Below are positions 26,549 through 37,700 of a stretch of 64,000 nucleotides of DNA, piece after piece. The first letter of the stretch is position 1. Every line of letters begins with the position of its first letter. Source of the DNA: Rhynchonema sp. JSB1_4 (Eukaryota; Nematoda; Chromadorea; Monhysterida; Xyalidae). Under the pieces are notes generated by a model. It was not told the DNA's origin. It was given only the letters and a program-made list of their open reading frames with translations, and searched no databases. The translations under genes and the position numbers were made by a program. The stretch spans positions 1 to 64,000 of the forward strand of contig JASAMV010008409.1 in NCBI GenBank assembly GCA_030248065.1. Reading direction: 5' to 3'.

Positions 26549-28463
26549 CTCGCATTGTCACTCATTTCGGGGAACAACGCTTTCATCATCGTTTGCAAAT
26601 CCTCCTCGGAGTTAGATCGTGTTGACACCGTCGAAAGTGTATCAGAACCTGGAAACAAGCTTTTTTGATTGTTTGAGCTTCACGCGAGAGAATACGTCCT
26701 GACCGTATACGAAAGACAATCAGTAACTGGCACCTCGGACAGAGGAGATGCTCAATAAGTGACTTGCATTGCACTTGTCCGATTGTTGTAAAAGTCACTT
26801 TTCGTGTAAAAACTAAGATAACGTGGTCAAAGTTACCATACAGCGTACCCTCTGAGTGGCACTCTTGATAGTGGAACCCTTCATAATGACAGTGGACATT
26901 TTGGAACGATAATTTGGTCCTCGATCTGCCGGTAACATCGTAATTAGCACTTATATTTTTATTGCCGCAATTTTCCCACCCGGTCTCGTAACTATGATTT
27001 TATCAGTTCATTTACCTATATTGTTTTATGCGTCATTTAGGAGGAGTGAGCCAACCAATATGATGCATATTCTCTATAATGACAGAAAATGGTGTGAACA
27101 CTGAACCGCCACACCAAACATATGCTCCCGGAAGAACTCTAACCTCCGACCTCCCAGCCACCCAGGCCTGGACAGCAAGTTGCTCTACCAACTGAGCTGC
27201 GGGAACGCGGTCCGGCTGCGGCTCAAAGTTGCACTACCCATGCAACCGTACAGACACATACTGCTTTGCACGCCACTGCGCTACACGTTGCGCTGGCCAG
27301 CAGACTTCCAGTCTACAATGGTCCCGGTTTCGATCACGTCTCAGTCAGGGTTGTATTTAAAAAAAAGTAAAAAATTTCTTGTAAAAAAATTTTTTTTAAA
27401 AAAAGTTGGCCACTTTTTTTACTTTAAAATTTTAAAAAGTAAGTCCACTTTTTTATTATTTTTTCCCTTTTTTCGTTATTTTCTCACTTTTTTAAGGTAA
27501 AAAGGCATGTTTTCATACGTTTTACTGCTCATCATTCTCAAAAAAATTGCCTGCAGCGCTTATATTTCAGTTTAAAATGGTGTTGTAATGGACTCATACA
27601 GTTCCCAGACATCCCAACAATCGCTGCACGTATAATATAGGACACCCCATACCGTATACTGTGCAGTTATTGAGCTATCGACGTAAGCTATCGACAGACT
27701 CCACGTTGCTCGCCTATTTGCAGTTGTGTTGATTTGTCATTTGTTGCTTTTGTCACACAACATGAGTGTGGTGTAAGTCTTTATCTCTCTTAAAATTTAT
27801 CCGAAAATTCACAAACAGAAGACTGATCTTCCCTTTGTCATATATACCCACAGAGTTACCTTCGAGGTTCTCAAAGCCATGACCAAAGATCGCAGATCGC
27901 TAGATGGCTAGATCGCAGGTGATCGACGTAAACATGCCAAAGGAAAAGTTCTCTTTGGTGTCCCTCAAAACATAGCTAAGTAACATGGTTTCAGAAATTT
28001 CATTTTTCAAGAAACCAATTTTTGGGGGTCCGGAACAAAAAAAAGTGACTTTTAAAAAAAAATTTAAATAAAGTTTTGTTTAAAAAAAAGTTCGATAATA
28101 AAAAATTTTTTAATCCCACCCTGGTCTCAGTACAAAAGTAGGGTTGACTGTCTGTACGCATGTATGTCCCTATCGGAAAGGTATCGATAGACTGTACTGT
28201 ATTATGAAACATCAGCAGCAGCCATCCCACTAACTGCGTCGTCTCCGTTTGTGCACGATGACGGTGTTGCTGCGTCGATGCGGTAGCTCGTTCTCGTGTT
28301 TGCCGATGCCGAGTATCTTGTGCGCCTTGTTCTGTTTGATCGATTGCGTCGTGGTGCTGGCGCTTTGTGGCCGTCGAATGCTGACACGACGAGATGAGTG
28401 TCGGGTCGAGAATGGCACCAGTTCGGCGCCAAAAGGTTGCGTGGGGATGTCGACGCCTGGAAC
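26549..28463 (-). CDS. Two exons of a minus-strand gene, possibly 5' exons of the diacylglycerol kinase
   Basis: Exon 28463-28235 (acceptor ACATAG, donor A|GTTAGT) encodes a very basic Ser/Arg-rich stretch including FSTRHSSRRVSIRRPQ, QNKAHKILGIGKHENELPHR and VHKRRRR. It ends in phase 1 and joins in frame to exon 26648-26549 (acceptor TTCCAG, donor AG|GTGAGC), which encodes SDTLSTVSTRSNSEEDLQTM then MKALFPEMSDNAR. Matching phase, good splice sites and the absence of stops support both. The exon leaves in phase 2; I found no matching phase-2 acceptor at the 20880 exon, so either more exons lie between or this is a separate gene. I do not recognise a domain. Confidence 0.5.
27095..27240 (-). repeat. 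tRNA-derived SINE, copy 2
   Basis: Minus strand CCCGCAGCTCAGTTGGTAGAGC and GGAGGTTAGAGTTCTTCCGG, same flanks as copy 1 (CTGAACCGCCACACCAAACATA). B-box is mutated (GGTTAGAGTTC). Confidence 0.62.
27346..28123. mobile_element. hAT-like MITE, TSD GTCTCAGT
   Basis: Ends CAGGGTTGTATTT and CCCACCCTG; exact duplication GTCTCAGT at 27338-27345 and 28124-28131. 778 bp, A/T-run termini, noncoding. Its left end lies next to the tRNA-derived SINE at 27095. Confidence 0.85.
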
Positions 28464-28482
28464 CTATGTAGATATTGTGCGA

Positions 28483-28640
28483 AGGTACGGTCCCGGGGGC
28501 ACGGGTTCTGGCCCAGCCGCCTATTCAGGCCTGGCTGGAACCTAAGCCTGAGCCTATAAATGCGTGAAACATACCATGCGTTTATCGGCCGCGCCTGAAA
28601 AACTATGTATGTAACTGAGCCTGAAAAGGTCTGTGTCACG
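28483..28640 (-). repeat. CAGGCCC repeat family, degenerate inverted copy
   Basis: Contains GGTCCCGGGGGCACGGG, CTATTCAGGCCTGGCTGG, AACCTAAGCCTGAGCC and GAGCCTGAAAAGGTC. It begins 20 bp upstream of the acceptor of the exon at 28463. Confidence 0.55.
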
Positions 28641-29029
28641 TTTCCGAAATCGGCAGCTACGTCTGAATGTTTCACCAATCCACCACCTCCGAAATCGGGC
28701 TCGTGTTGGAGTATAGTGTTGCTATATTTCGTGTTTCATGTCGATCTGACAGAGCCCATCGGATCACCAGAAAGGGAAACCAAATATAAGCCCCCATCCA
28801 CCGACCTGTATCCTTGTCCCCGGATCGGACGGCTAGAGCACCAGGCACCTGGTAGTTGATGTTTTGCCAGGTGTGAATTGCGGCAGCCAAACGCGGACTC
28901 AATTGCGACTCAAATACCGAAGGACAGGAACCAGCTGGATGGTTCGCTTGGGAGACGCGCCGGAATAGACCTACAGTATATGGAGCAGCATTCTTTGTAT
29001 TTCGGTGTAGGATTCCACCCCCGGCTAAA

Positions 29030-29410
29030 AATTTATGTGTTATAAAAGTGGGTAGAATTTGAGTTTTCATTGGTGTATAATTCTACACTCGATCCCAGTG
29101 GAAACCGGGGCCACAGGGAATGCAAGAATTGGTAAGAATTGTGAGGCAATAGTCACACCCAAAAATATGCTTCGTCATTTGTATAAATCCGCCTGCCGAA
29201 TTTGGCGTGGTAGCCGACCAAAAACCAAAGGAAATATTTCTACCAAGCCCACTCGGTGTGTACAAATAGATTTTACACTTTTGATCAATTTCGGCGTCAA
29301 TTTGGACCTTTTATTTTGCAACAGAAACTCACGGGGGTAGAATTATGCACGTTCACCACGGGCAGGGGTAGAAAATTTACATTTTGCATTCTGCTCCGGC
29401 TAGAACTTCT
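29030..29410. repeat. Possible diverged inverted repeat with GTAGAATT motifs
   Basis: GTGGGTAGAATTTGAG, ATAATTCTACACTCG and GGGGGTAGAATTATGCAC, GGGGTAGAAAATTTAC words recur in both orientations. I could not set clear ends. Confidence 0.3.
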
Positions 29411-29507
29411 ACATTGATTGGAAACTGGCTCAGGTCGTTAAAAGGCTTTGTAATTATAATTGGGCACCGCACCGATGACGAACGCAACAGAAAAAAGGAC
29501 TTGGGAT

Positions 29508-29860
29508 CAGTGTTTAAACGGGATCGAGATCTCGATCCGAAGGTTCGGGATCCCGAACGGTTTTTGGATCACTATCCCGAATCCCGATCCCGAAACTTTT
29601 CGGGCGACTGGAAGCCTTTCACAATCCTTTTTCGTCATTTTGTTCCGTCAAATTTGTTAATTTTTCTTATCAGGCTGCATATTTCGACTCAACATCGCTT
29701 CTTTTTACACCAGTTTCATCATTAAAAAGGACTTTCAACTGATTTCGAGTGATAAGAAAAAGGACCACAAATTCTTTGGCTCTTACACGACTAAAAATAT
29801 TTGCTCTAATCAAGATCCCAAATTTTTGTCCAATCTCGATCCCGAAACCACGAAAAGTGG
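29508..29860 (+). mobile_element. Truncated relative of the GATCCC-type hAT element
   Basis: Starts CAGTGTTTAAACGGGATCGAG, close to the left end of the element at 42950, followed by degenerate GATCCCGAA hexamer repeats and, near 29811-29856, further AAGATCCC and GATCCCGAAACC units. I could not find a right end or a target duplication. Confidence 0.45.
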
Positions 29861-30119
29861 CAAAACTGTTGACGATACACCACCATTATAAACAGTTGCG
29901 TTCCTAAACTTTGCCTCATGCACGTTAGTTAATTAAAAATTTGGATAATGATTATCTACACTTCAGCTAAGTGCGCACTTACGGGGGGTCAACATTTCTG
30001 CACATTTACACATCCGTTTCAGCATAGACGGCGGTCTAAGTTCCATAACGTCTGGGGCACCTACATATTTTTAGTACTCGAGGGCATCAAAAGTTCGCCT
30101 GTGAGACAATGGGCTTTAC

Positions 30120-30497
30120 AACATTTCACGAAGGGGCTGAGTGGAGTGCTGGGTGGTAAGTTCAGTGGAAAGTTGAGTGGAATGCACGGTGAGAAAAAGT
30201 TCTGATTGAAAACCGTCCGACTGATAAAGTTCACAGAACTCTTCGAGTTCACTAACTCACTGAAGAGTTCAGTGGCCCGGATACGGTATGTAGCGTGAAA
30301 CTTGTTGCACGTGTTGTAGCGGGACGTGTGAAGCTGGGTGTGTTTCTGTGTGGCCACCGAATGGTCGCGCGTGTCGCAGAAACCCAGTTTGGTTGAGTGA
30401 GTGGCGTTTCCAATTATATGGTTTCGCGTGCGAGAATTACACGAGCGATTCCACCCAACTTTCCATTGAACTTTCCACTCTACCATTTCGTGAATAG
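30120..30497. mobile_element. Foldback element with GAGTGGAAAGTTC arms, copy 1
   Basis: Left arm CATTTCACGAAGGGGCTGAG, GTTCAGTGGAAAGTTGAGTGG; right arm ACTTTCCATTGAACTTTCCACTC ... ATTTCGTGAA. About 375 bp. Confidence 0.68.
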
Positions 30498-31096
30498 CAT
30501 CCTAGGTCTGACAGACTGATTATGAATCACATTAACAAATAAAAATGACCAAGTCTAATAATATACCTCCACGTTCGGATCTGTTTGAAAGCCACCTGCG
30601 TATTGTGGGTGAGGCCAGCGCCATTTCAACGGGTTTGTGCGTGTGTGTGTGTGTGATGAAACGTTATTTACGATGATATTTTTCGTTGATTTAGGATTCT
30701 GATGAAATGATTCCGAATGATGTCAGATCCAAGCATATTGTGGTTGTGTTGGAATGATCTGTAAGCATCCTGGAGCATATATATTCCTTACTATGTACGT
30801 AGTAGATAAACAATTAATGTTGGATTAATATTAATTGCGCCCACCTCCGAGCAAGCTAATCTCCAGATATGCCAGTCATGACCAAGCACATGATCAATTT
30901 AAATAATCTTAATGCTTGAAAAATTGCATATGCTCTCAAGTTTCGGCACAGCCGGTATAGCAAAAAGTAACATAATCCAAAAGAAATTTGACCGCCTTGG
31001 AGGTCCCTGAACCCATTATTGAACAACGACGTAAGCAAAACACAATAACAGTGGGGGTACCGTGTAAGCAAACGTTGTCAGCAAGAATTTTCAGTG

Positions 31097-31668
31097 CTTA
31101 AAGCGGAGCCGCCGCTATTGTTTTTTTGGTTGTCGACCTCGGTTTTTTTACTCATATCGTTTGTTGGCATCGAGATCAAAAACACTAGTTTTGACGAACT
31201 TCACCAAAATGGCGATTACCCACCGAAATCGATCCGCCAAGATGGTCTATCGGGAACAAAACTGTCCGATATTGACGCACATTTGCACATGATGATCAGG
31301 AATGACAAGAGAAATTCAGAATCACTGGTGCGTGATATAGGCGGCGGGTTACGGTAGCCCGATAAAACATTAGCTCTATTGTAAATAATAAATGTTATGT
31401 CAACCTACCGTAACGAGCCGCCTATACCACACCTCTGTGATTTGAATTTTCCTTTGGACATCCTGATTTCCATGCACACATAGTGCGTCAATATTTTGGT
31501 GATTTGTTCCCGTACGGCCATGTTGGTGGATCGATTTCGGTGGGTAAACGTCAGTTTGGTGAAGTTCTTGAAGGTTAATGTTCTTCATCCCAGTGCCAAC
31601 TAACGATTAATATAAAAAAACCGAGGTCCAAAACCCAAAAAAAAACAATAGCGGCGGGCCGGTTTAAG
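31097..31668. mobile_element. Large foldback element, about 570 bp
   Basis: CTTAAAGCGGAGCCGCCGCTATTG and CAATAGCGGCGGGCCGGTTTAAG form the ends; arms of about 260 bp also pair (CACCGAAATCGATCC/GGATCGATTTCGGTG). The loop near 31345-31415 is GGTTACGGTAGCC/CTACCGTAACG. Confidence 0.75.
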
Positions 31669-32270
31669 GTTTGAGACACTGGATCGGCGAAATAGCTTAC
31701 TAATTTGTCTTTTTGGTGATAAGAGCAAAAAAGAATGGAAAGAGAAATTACGTGCATGTAAGCTTGTGCATTGTGTCTAAATGCATGCACGAAATTAACG
31801 TGTATTACTTTCTCTTCCATTTGTTTTTCACTCTTCTCAGCAACCTTTATGTAGACGTGTCATAGCAGCATATGTACTTGCTGATAAATGCTGACAATTA
31901 CTGACCCTGGATGCTTTAGCATTTTGATCATTTATTAAGATTACGGTAGGTGGGAGGTACTGGTTTTCACGCCTACGTGTGTGCTATTTCTGGGTTATGT
32001 GGAGCAAAAGCTTTTAGTGCTCACGCTCGTAGAAAACTTCAATCCCAATTGAGATTTTAAAAAAGAAACCGCACCTGCTGTACATGTGTGTCCCGTTTGA
32101 GCTTGCATGGAGGCACTTTGCTTGCATAATGTCCACTCAGCGGGAGTCAATTAGGCAAGATTCAGTACAGATACATACTAAGGTATACGTAACTCCACGT
32201 GTTCCCGCTTAATGGTTCCGTCTGGATACAACTTGACTTGTTCAATTTTTCACGTGTGCAGTAATCTATA

Positions 32271-32410
32271 AGGGCATTTTATACTTTCTGTCGTTGCGAC
32301 ACACGCAACATTTTCTCGCGCTATGATTGGCTCATGCGCGACCAACACAGCAATCAACACGTCAGGAAATGATGCGTGTTGCAACGAGACAAAGTATAAA
32401 GTGGCCTATA
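32271..32410. mobile_element. Related palindromic MITE, copy 3
   Basis: TTTATACTTTCTGTCGTTGC at the left matches GCAACGAGACAAAGTATAAA at the right, with TGATTGGCTC near the centre. More diverged than the copies at 8158 and 53801. Confidence 0.6.
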
Positions 32411-33409
32411 TTTTGCAAAGAGTACATACAGTAGGTATAGCTTTTTTTGGGACATCTAGTCAAGGTATACGCGGACATCCGATTTGAACTTTCTTGTACA
32501 CATGAACTTTCCGACACACACCCAGGTCAAGGCACAAAATACGATGCGACAGTGGTCCGAAAGACGATCGCCGGTGTAAACTGCGTGCTGTGTATCCATT
32601 TTTTGTGCCTGATCTTCAGGATATAGAGGTTCTCGGCTTTATTGTGGTCTTCTGATGTTTCAACCATCTTATAAAGAAACAAAGGCCACCAGGTATATGC
32701 TTTGTTACGCAAAATGGGTATTGGCAGAGCAGCTGCTTGAGATTCCTGATGATTTCAAAACAGCCTGCAAAGCCTCTTTATGGTGCGTGTGAACGCGAAA
32801 CATCGCAAGAAAAGATGTGCACATGAAATAATTCGAATTCAAAAAATTAAATGATTTATTCAACGCATCACGTGACCAGTACATAACAATACCAACCGAG
32901 CTTTGTTGCTTAATATAACGTTTGAAACATCAGCTGCACGTAGAATCCACAGAACATCAATAATGAAGCTGGTAAACGTTGTATCCGCATTTTGAACGCA
33001 CAGCACACTAATACACCATATGCGAATAAATTGTTGGACCCGGTCATCTTCTTTTGGATCACCTTGTAATGCCGCCCTTTCATTGAAAGAGAAAAAAGTT
33101 CGAACTGATGTTCAAACTATATGGACATCATACTTGACAACGAGTTGTTTTCACTCATCGTGTTGTTTTATCCCGTCCACAAACTTCTCAACAGCCAGCA
33201 CTCTGCTGGAACAGCGGTGGTGAAGAGCGCTCCAGGCAAAGAGCAAACAAGGCAATCCAAGTCAAGACTGTTGTTCAAACGGACGGGGCTGTATTTGCCA
33301 AACACTCGAGATTCGCGTTGACCCTTGGACGAAATACAAGATGAGCTTCAGTAAGCAGACGAACGAAGGCAAACAATAACGAACGAACAATTAACGATAC
33401 ATACATACG

Positions 33410-33506
33410 AGGTATTGTATACATAGTTTGTTGTATACAATTCTATACACTGTTGTATACAATTCTGCAATTCTACACAGTTGTATACATACAATTCTAC
33501 ACTGTT
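33410..33506 (+). repeat. TTGTATACAATTCTACAC tandem repeat
   Basis: Four to five imperfect units of TTGTATACAATTCTAYACTG; each contains the palindrome TTGTATACAA. Confidence 0.75.
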
Positions 33507-34083
33507 TTACTATCACAAGAATCTCTGTTTGACAACGAAGGCACCGTTTTCTTCAAATTTTAAGACAACCACATCACTGCACAGCATTCGTGAAAATACA
33601 CCCGAAGCGCGCCATATTTTTTTGACGAACATAGCACCCTCTTAAGAAACTGCTCAGTTTGCCAAGAGCATTACACTAAACCCTGCTCTGGATGGTGAAC
33701 ATAAGATTGTTTTTTTTGAAAACTTTTGGTTTTGGTTTTGAAAATCACTTGCTAGATTTGTAACCTCAATCTATGTACAATATGTACATTTATGCACTAC
33801 TTTGTATAGTTGACGGCACAGTACCGAATAAACTGTGAGGCTAGGTGTTGACTTACCAGAGTCCGGAGACTCTGCTCTATTGGTGCATTTTACAGTGGTT
33901 GGGCAAACAAAATGCACTAAATTTTCCCATGGTGAGCCTTCAAGAAATAGGTGAAGAATGACACTGCTGGTGCGTATAGGTACACATATATGTACATGTG
34001 TATGTATATATCGTGTGGTTAAGACCAGTTTTGTCCATGTCTAGATATACGCACCAAAATGTGTTCATCTTGACCGAAGGTAG

Positions 34084-34633
34084 TTTAAAGGGTGTGTCTA
34101 ACGTCTCCTAACCCCATGTTTTGTTGGGTGGAATTGAAAGATGACCTCGAAAGGCCGCCGTGTGCAAAAAACCGCGTCTTCTAACCAGCCAAATCGCGAA
34201 ATCTTGAGGGTTACTTTTCGAATTAAATCAATTTCCGGACACAAAATTCAGACTGAGCTGACGGAAAAAAGCTGCGAAGCGAAACACACACAAACCAGCT
34301 TCTATGTGTTAAATGAAACATTCATTGTGTCCACAGTCAAGCCAGCAGCCAGAGCGGTGTGTGTTGAGCGTCTACGTGCATTGTGTAGGCGGCTGAGCCG
34401 CGCTTAAACATGCAATGTTTCAGCAGAATAATGCCAAACGTGAGTAGCTCCCACTCAAAAGCGTCTGGAGTTTTGTGTCCGGAAATTGATTTAATTCGAA
34501 AAGTAACCCTCAAGATTTCGCGATTTAGCGAGTTACAAGACGCGGTTTCTTGCACACGTCGGCATGTCGAGGTCATCTTTCGATTGCACCTCATAAAACA
34601 TGGGGTTAAGAGACGTTAGACACACCCTTTAAA
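34084..34633. mobile_element. Large foldback element with TTTAAAGGGTGTGTCTAACG ends
   Basis: TTTAAAGGGTGTGTCTAACGTCTC on the left matches the inverse of GAGACGTTAGACACACCCTTTAAA on the right. Arms extend about 230 bp and include AGATGACCTCGA/TCGAGGTCATCT. It ends 120 bp before the channel start codon. Confidence 0.78.
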
Positions 34634-34697
34634 TGCAAATTTTGTGAGAGAGCAAGGAAAGAATGCTTTGCACTCAAAGCGAAGTAATTCGTTTCAG

Positions 34698-34755
34698 GAC
34701 CTGAATACCCAGTATACCTGGTTCGAATAGTACAGCTCAAACAGAATCAAGCGTC
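34698..34755 (+). promoter_or_regulatory. Acceptor-like site before the channel start codon
   Basis: ATTCGTTTCAG ends at 34697, 58 nt upstream of the ATG with no good donor just before it. Fits a spliced-leader trans-splice site or a 5'UTR intron. Confidence 0.4.
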
Positions 34756-37700
34756 ATGAGACCAACAACACCTTTACTTGTCACTTTCTACTGCCTGATC
34801 GTGCAAGGAGCAATCGCCGCAGACTACAATTCGACGCAAACGCTGCTGAAACAATTGCTTACGGGCTATGACAGTAAAGTGCCACCGACAGGTTCGAAAG
34901 GTATAAACATGTCAATGTCAGGTTTTCTTCGGACTCGACTGAGTTAAAGCAGTAGATCTAAAAAAATTAGCACCTAACGTTTAAGACCTAAACATTACGC
35001 AAACTCTCGCAGGGGTGATTTGATTTAATTTGTAGTTAAGCGTTTACTCAGTCCGCGCCCAGGTCTGTTTACCTATCTGCGGGCAGTGAATGTCAACAAG
35101 AACGTTTCCGGTTCCTGGAGATGCTGGAGTAATTGCATATTTTTATCCTGCGCAACAGGATATTGGGTGATATTTTCGAAACGGTGTAAAGGTCAGTTGG
35201 GTGTAAAGGTCGGTGGAAAGCTCGGTCGACAGCTCAGTGTGATAGACCTCGGTGTAAACTTGAAACATTCCACGTTAATAACAGGCAATGTTTCACGTTT
35301 ACACCGAGCTACGCTGACCGAGCTTTCGACCGAACTTTACGCCGACCTTTACACCCAACTGATCTTTACACCGTTTCGAAAATTCCGCCCACTGTATAGT
35401 GTTCCGTTCTGAAACATGTATGAAACCGTTCCACTAGAAACGGAACAAAATAAGTACCCAAACAGTGTTTACTCCTTGGCCTGGTGGAGCCGCACGAACG
35501 TTCTTGGCCTGGTCTTTCCTAGGTAGATGTTCGGGTTCGGGAATTGGTGCCTGACTGATATATACATATTGTAGGCCCCGCTAGCTACAGTATGCTTATG
35601 TCAAGTTTGGGCTTGGAACAACATACACAATCTGCGGAACGATGTATATGAGTCCCGGGACTGAAATCATAAGACAATAAACAACTATGTATATAACATA
35701 TATAACTCTGCCCTCGCTATGCACTGATGTGACGAAACTCCGTTTATGAGGTTGCACGCAGTGATGTTACAGCCCATCAATAAGATCGGCTGGTAGAGCT
35801 TTCTGGAGGCAAATTTGCCAGAGGCGTTCGCACTGACGAGCCCTGGCGCCTCGGTCTGTCTGCGAAAGCCGGGCGAAACAGACCAACAATTACTGCACTC
35901 AGTATGTACATACTCAGCATACCGTTCACTTTCAGGCCAGCTCGTGCACGACACAATCCACTTGATTGTGACTCAGGCGCGATTTGACGAACACGGAGAC
36001 GCGGTGCGTGCCCGTAGCTCATCCCAGCCACGTGGAATTGTTTTTTTTATAATTGCGTGATATCGAAAGTATAAATGCTGCAATTGGCAGCCCGGCACCT
36101 GGAGATAGCGTGATATCGTTGTTTTTTCCATAGGCTGCCAAGACGGCATAGGTATTATACTTACTGTATTTTTTTTCCCAAGTCACGCCAAGTCAGTCAC
36201 TTGAGCCGGTCAGTTTTTTTTCGTACTTTAACGAATTCAGCCCATTGTTGGCAGCAGATGGGACAAGAACTGACTGAGTTCAGCAGACTAACATGGGACC
36301 GTGCCTGTCTTTTATATCCCTATAGCGATTATTATTTGGCCAATCCCCATACTTCACATCCTCTGCTTATTTTCAGGATTTGGCTTGAGATTTTTGCTTT
36401 GGATGTCGATTAATTGATGGGATAATGATTATTCAAATAAGATTCGTGAGTGAGCCAATCTAAAAACAGCTGGGAAGCAGAAAATTTTATGGATGGCACT
36501 GTCACTATTAGCATGTCAAGTCGAAATCAGTTTTTCCTACTGTGTATGCCACAGGGTTACTGTATTCGAAAAACTGACTGACTCAACTGCCTGACGCGCT
36601 AACACCCTGCTGCAACAGCACGTGATCGGATAATTGCCTGTTATGTAGAGAAAGGGAGCCCTCGGAGCCATTCAGTGCTTTTCCATTAATTGACTATTTC
36701 CACACAGACCTAAATTCAGTGAATGAATTTTCTGGCTGCGGGGCTTTCACAAACCACAAATAAAAGTACACAAACGGGGTGTTCCTTTGGTGGTCAGTAC
36801 TGGGTGATGATATAAGTGAGCAAAGTGTAGGTATATTTGAACACCGCTTGACTTTTCTCGATTGTATTTTTTGCATTGGGGCTTGGCATGTCAGTTTCGA
36901 TGATTTCTGAAACTCAACAAAAGTGACTTTGAATTCATAAAAGATGCCATTTGATTATATCGTTTCAGCTGATTGTGGTGCACGTGAGACAAAAATGGCT
37001 TGACCCACGCCTGGCACGCAAGAATTCGGGTGCAGGTGAGTAGAACCGTACGTCTTAATGTTCATTCCCAAATAATATGGCAAAATTAGCCTTTTTTTCA
37101 CGAGAAACATTTATGTACCCACACCCGCGGGTTGTGTCAATGACACAGCCGCGGAAGTTGGCTGATGGTCAGAAGCTTCGTTTGACATTCTAGGTATACT
37201 GTATGTGTAGCTTACACGTGGCACTGAGAACAGGGCACATTTGAATGGCAGTATCAACTTTGCGTAAACCTTTGTTTTGTAATAGGGATGGCGCACAAAT
37301 TGACCAGCGTAAAAGTTGTTCCTCTCCACCAAATGATGAACAACTATAAGAATAAAAAGTTGGATAAGAATATACTAAAAGCAATATTTGACATTATATA
37401 TACATATTTGTCGCGCAGATGCAGACGCAACGCAAGCTCTGACGATCGACGTGACGAACACCATCTGGTTACCACATTTGGCATTCACAATTGGACGACA
37501 TACAAACGACGCAGATGACTCGCGCATGTTGACCGTCCTGGACAGTGTGGGAATGGTGCAACACACTGAACGGTATGGCGGACGGGCAATTGAGCAAAAC
37601 CACTTTGAGCAAGTGAAAAAGAGTAGAGTTCGAAAGAGCAGAACATGAAAACGAATGGAATAAGAATCTACAGATTTTTTACGAGTGAGTAGGCATGCAG

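Larger units (their letters stand above)
20881..34755. other. Repeat-rich region between the kinase and channel genes
   Basis: Holds foldback elements (21194, 22985, 30120, 31097, 32271, 34084), hAT-like elements (23552, 27346, 29508), a SINE (27095), CAGGCCC repeats (22128, 28483), a tandem repeat (33410), two supported exons (26549-28463) and one weak ORF (24812). The minus-strand frame at 25186-25560 is hydrophobic at its start but has no ATG there. Confidence 0.5.

Noticed and set aside
31094..31588. Two similar ORFs on opposite strands (ELHQNGDYPPKS and ELHQTDVYPPKS)
   Set aside because: They are the two arms of one foldback element read on each strand.
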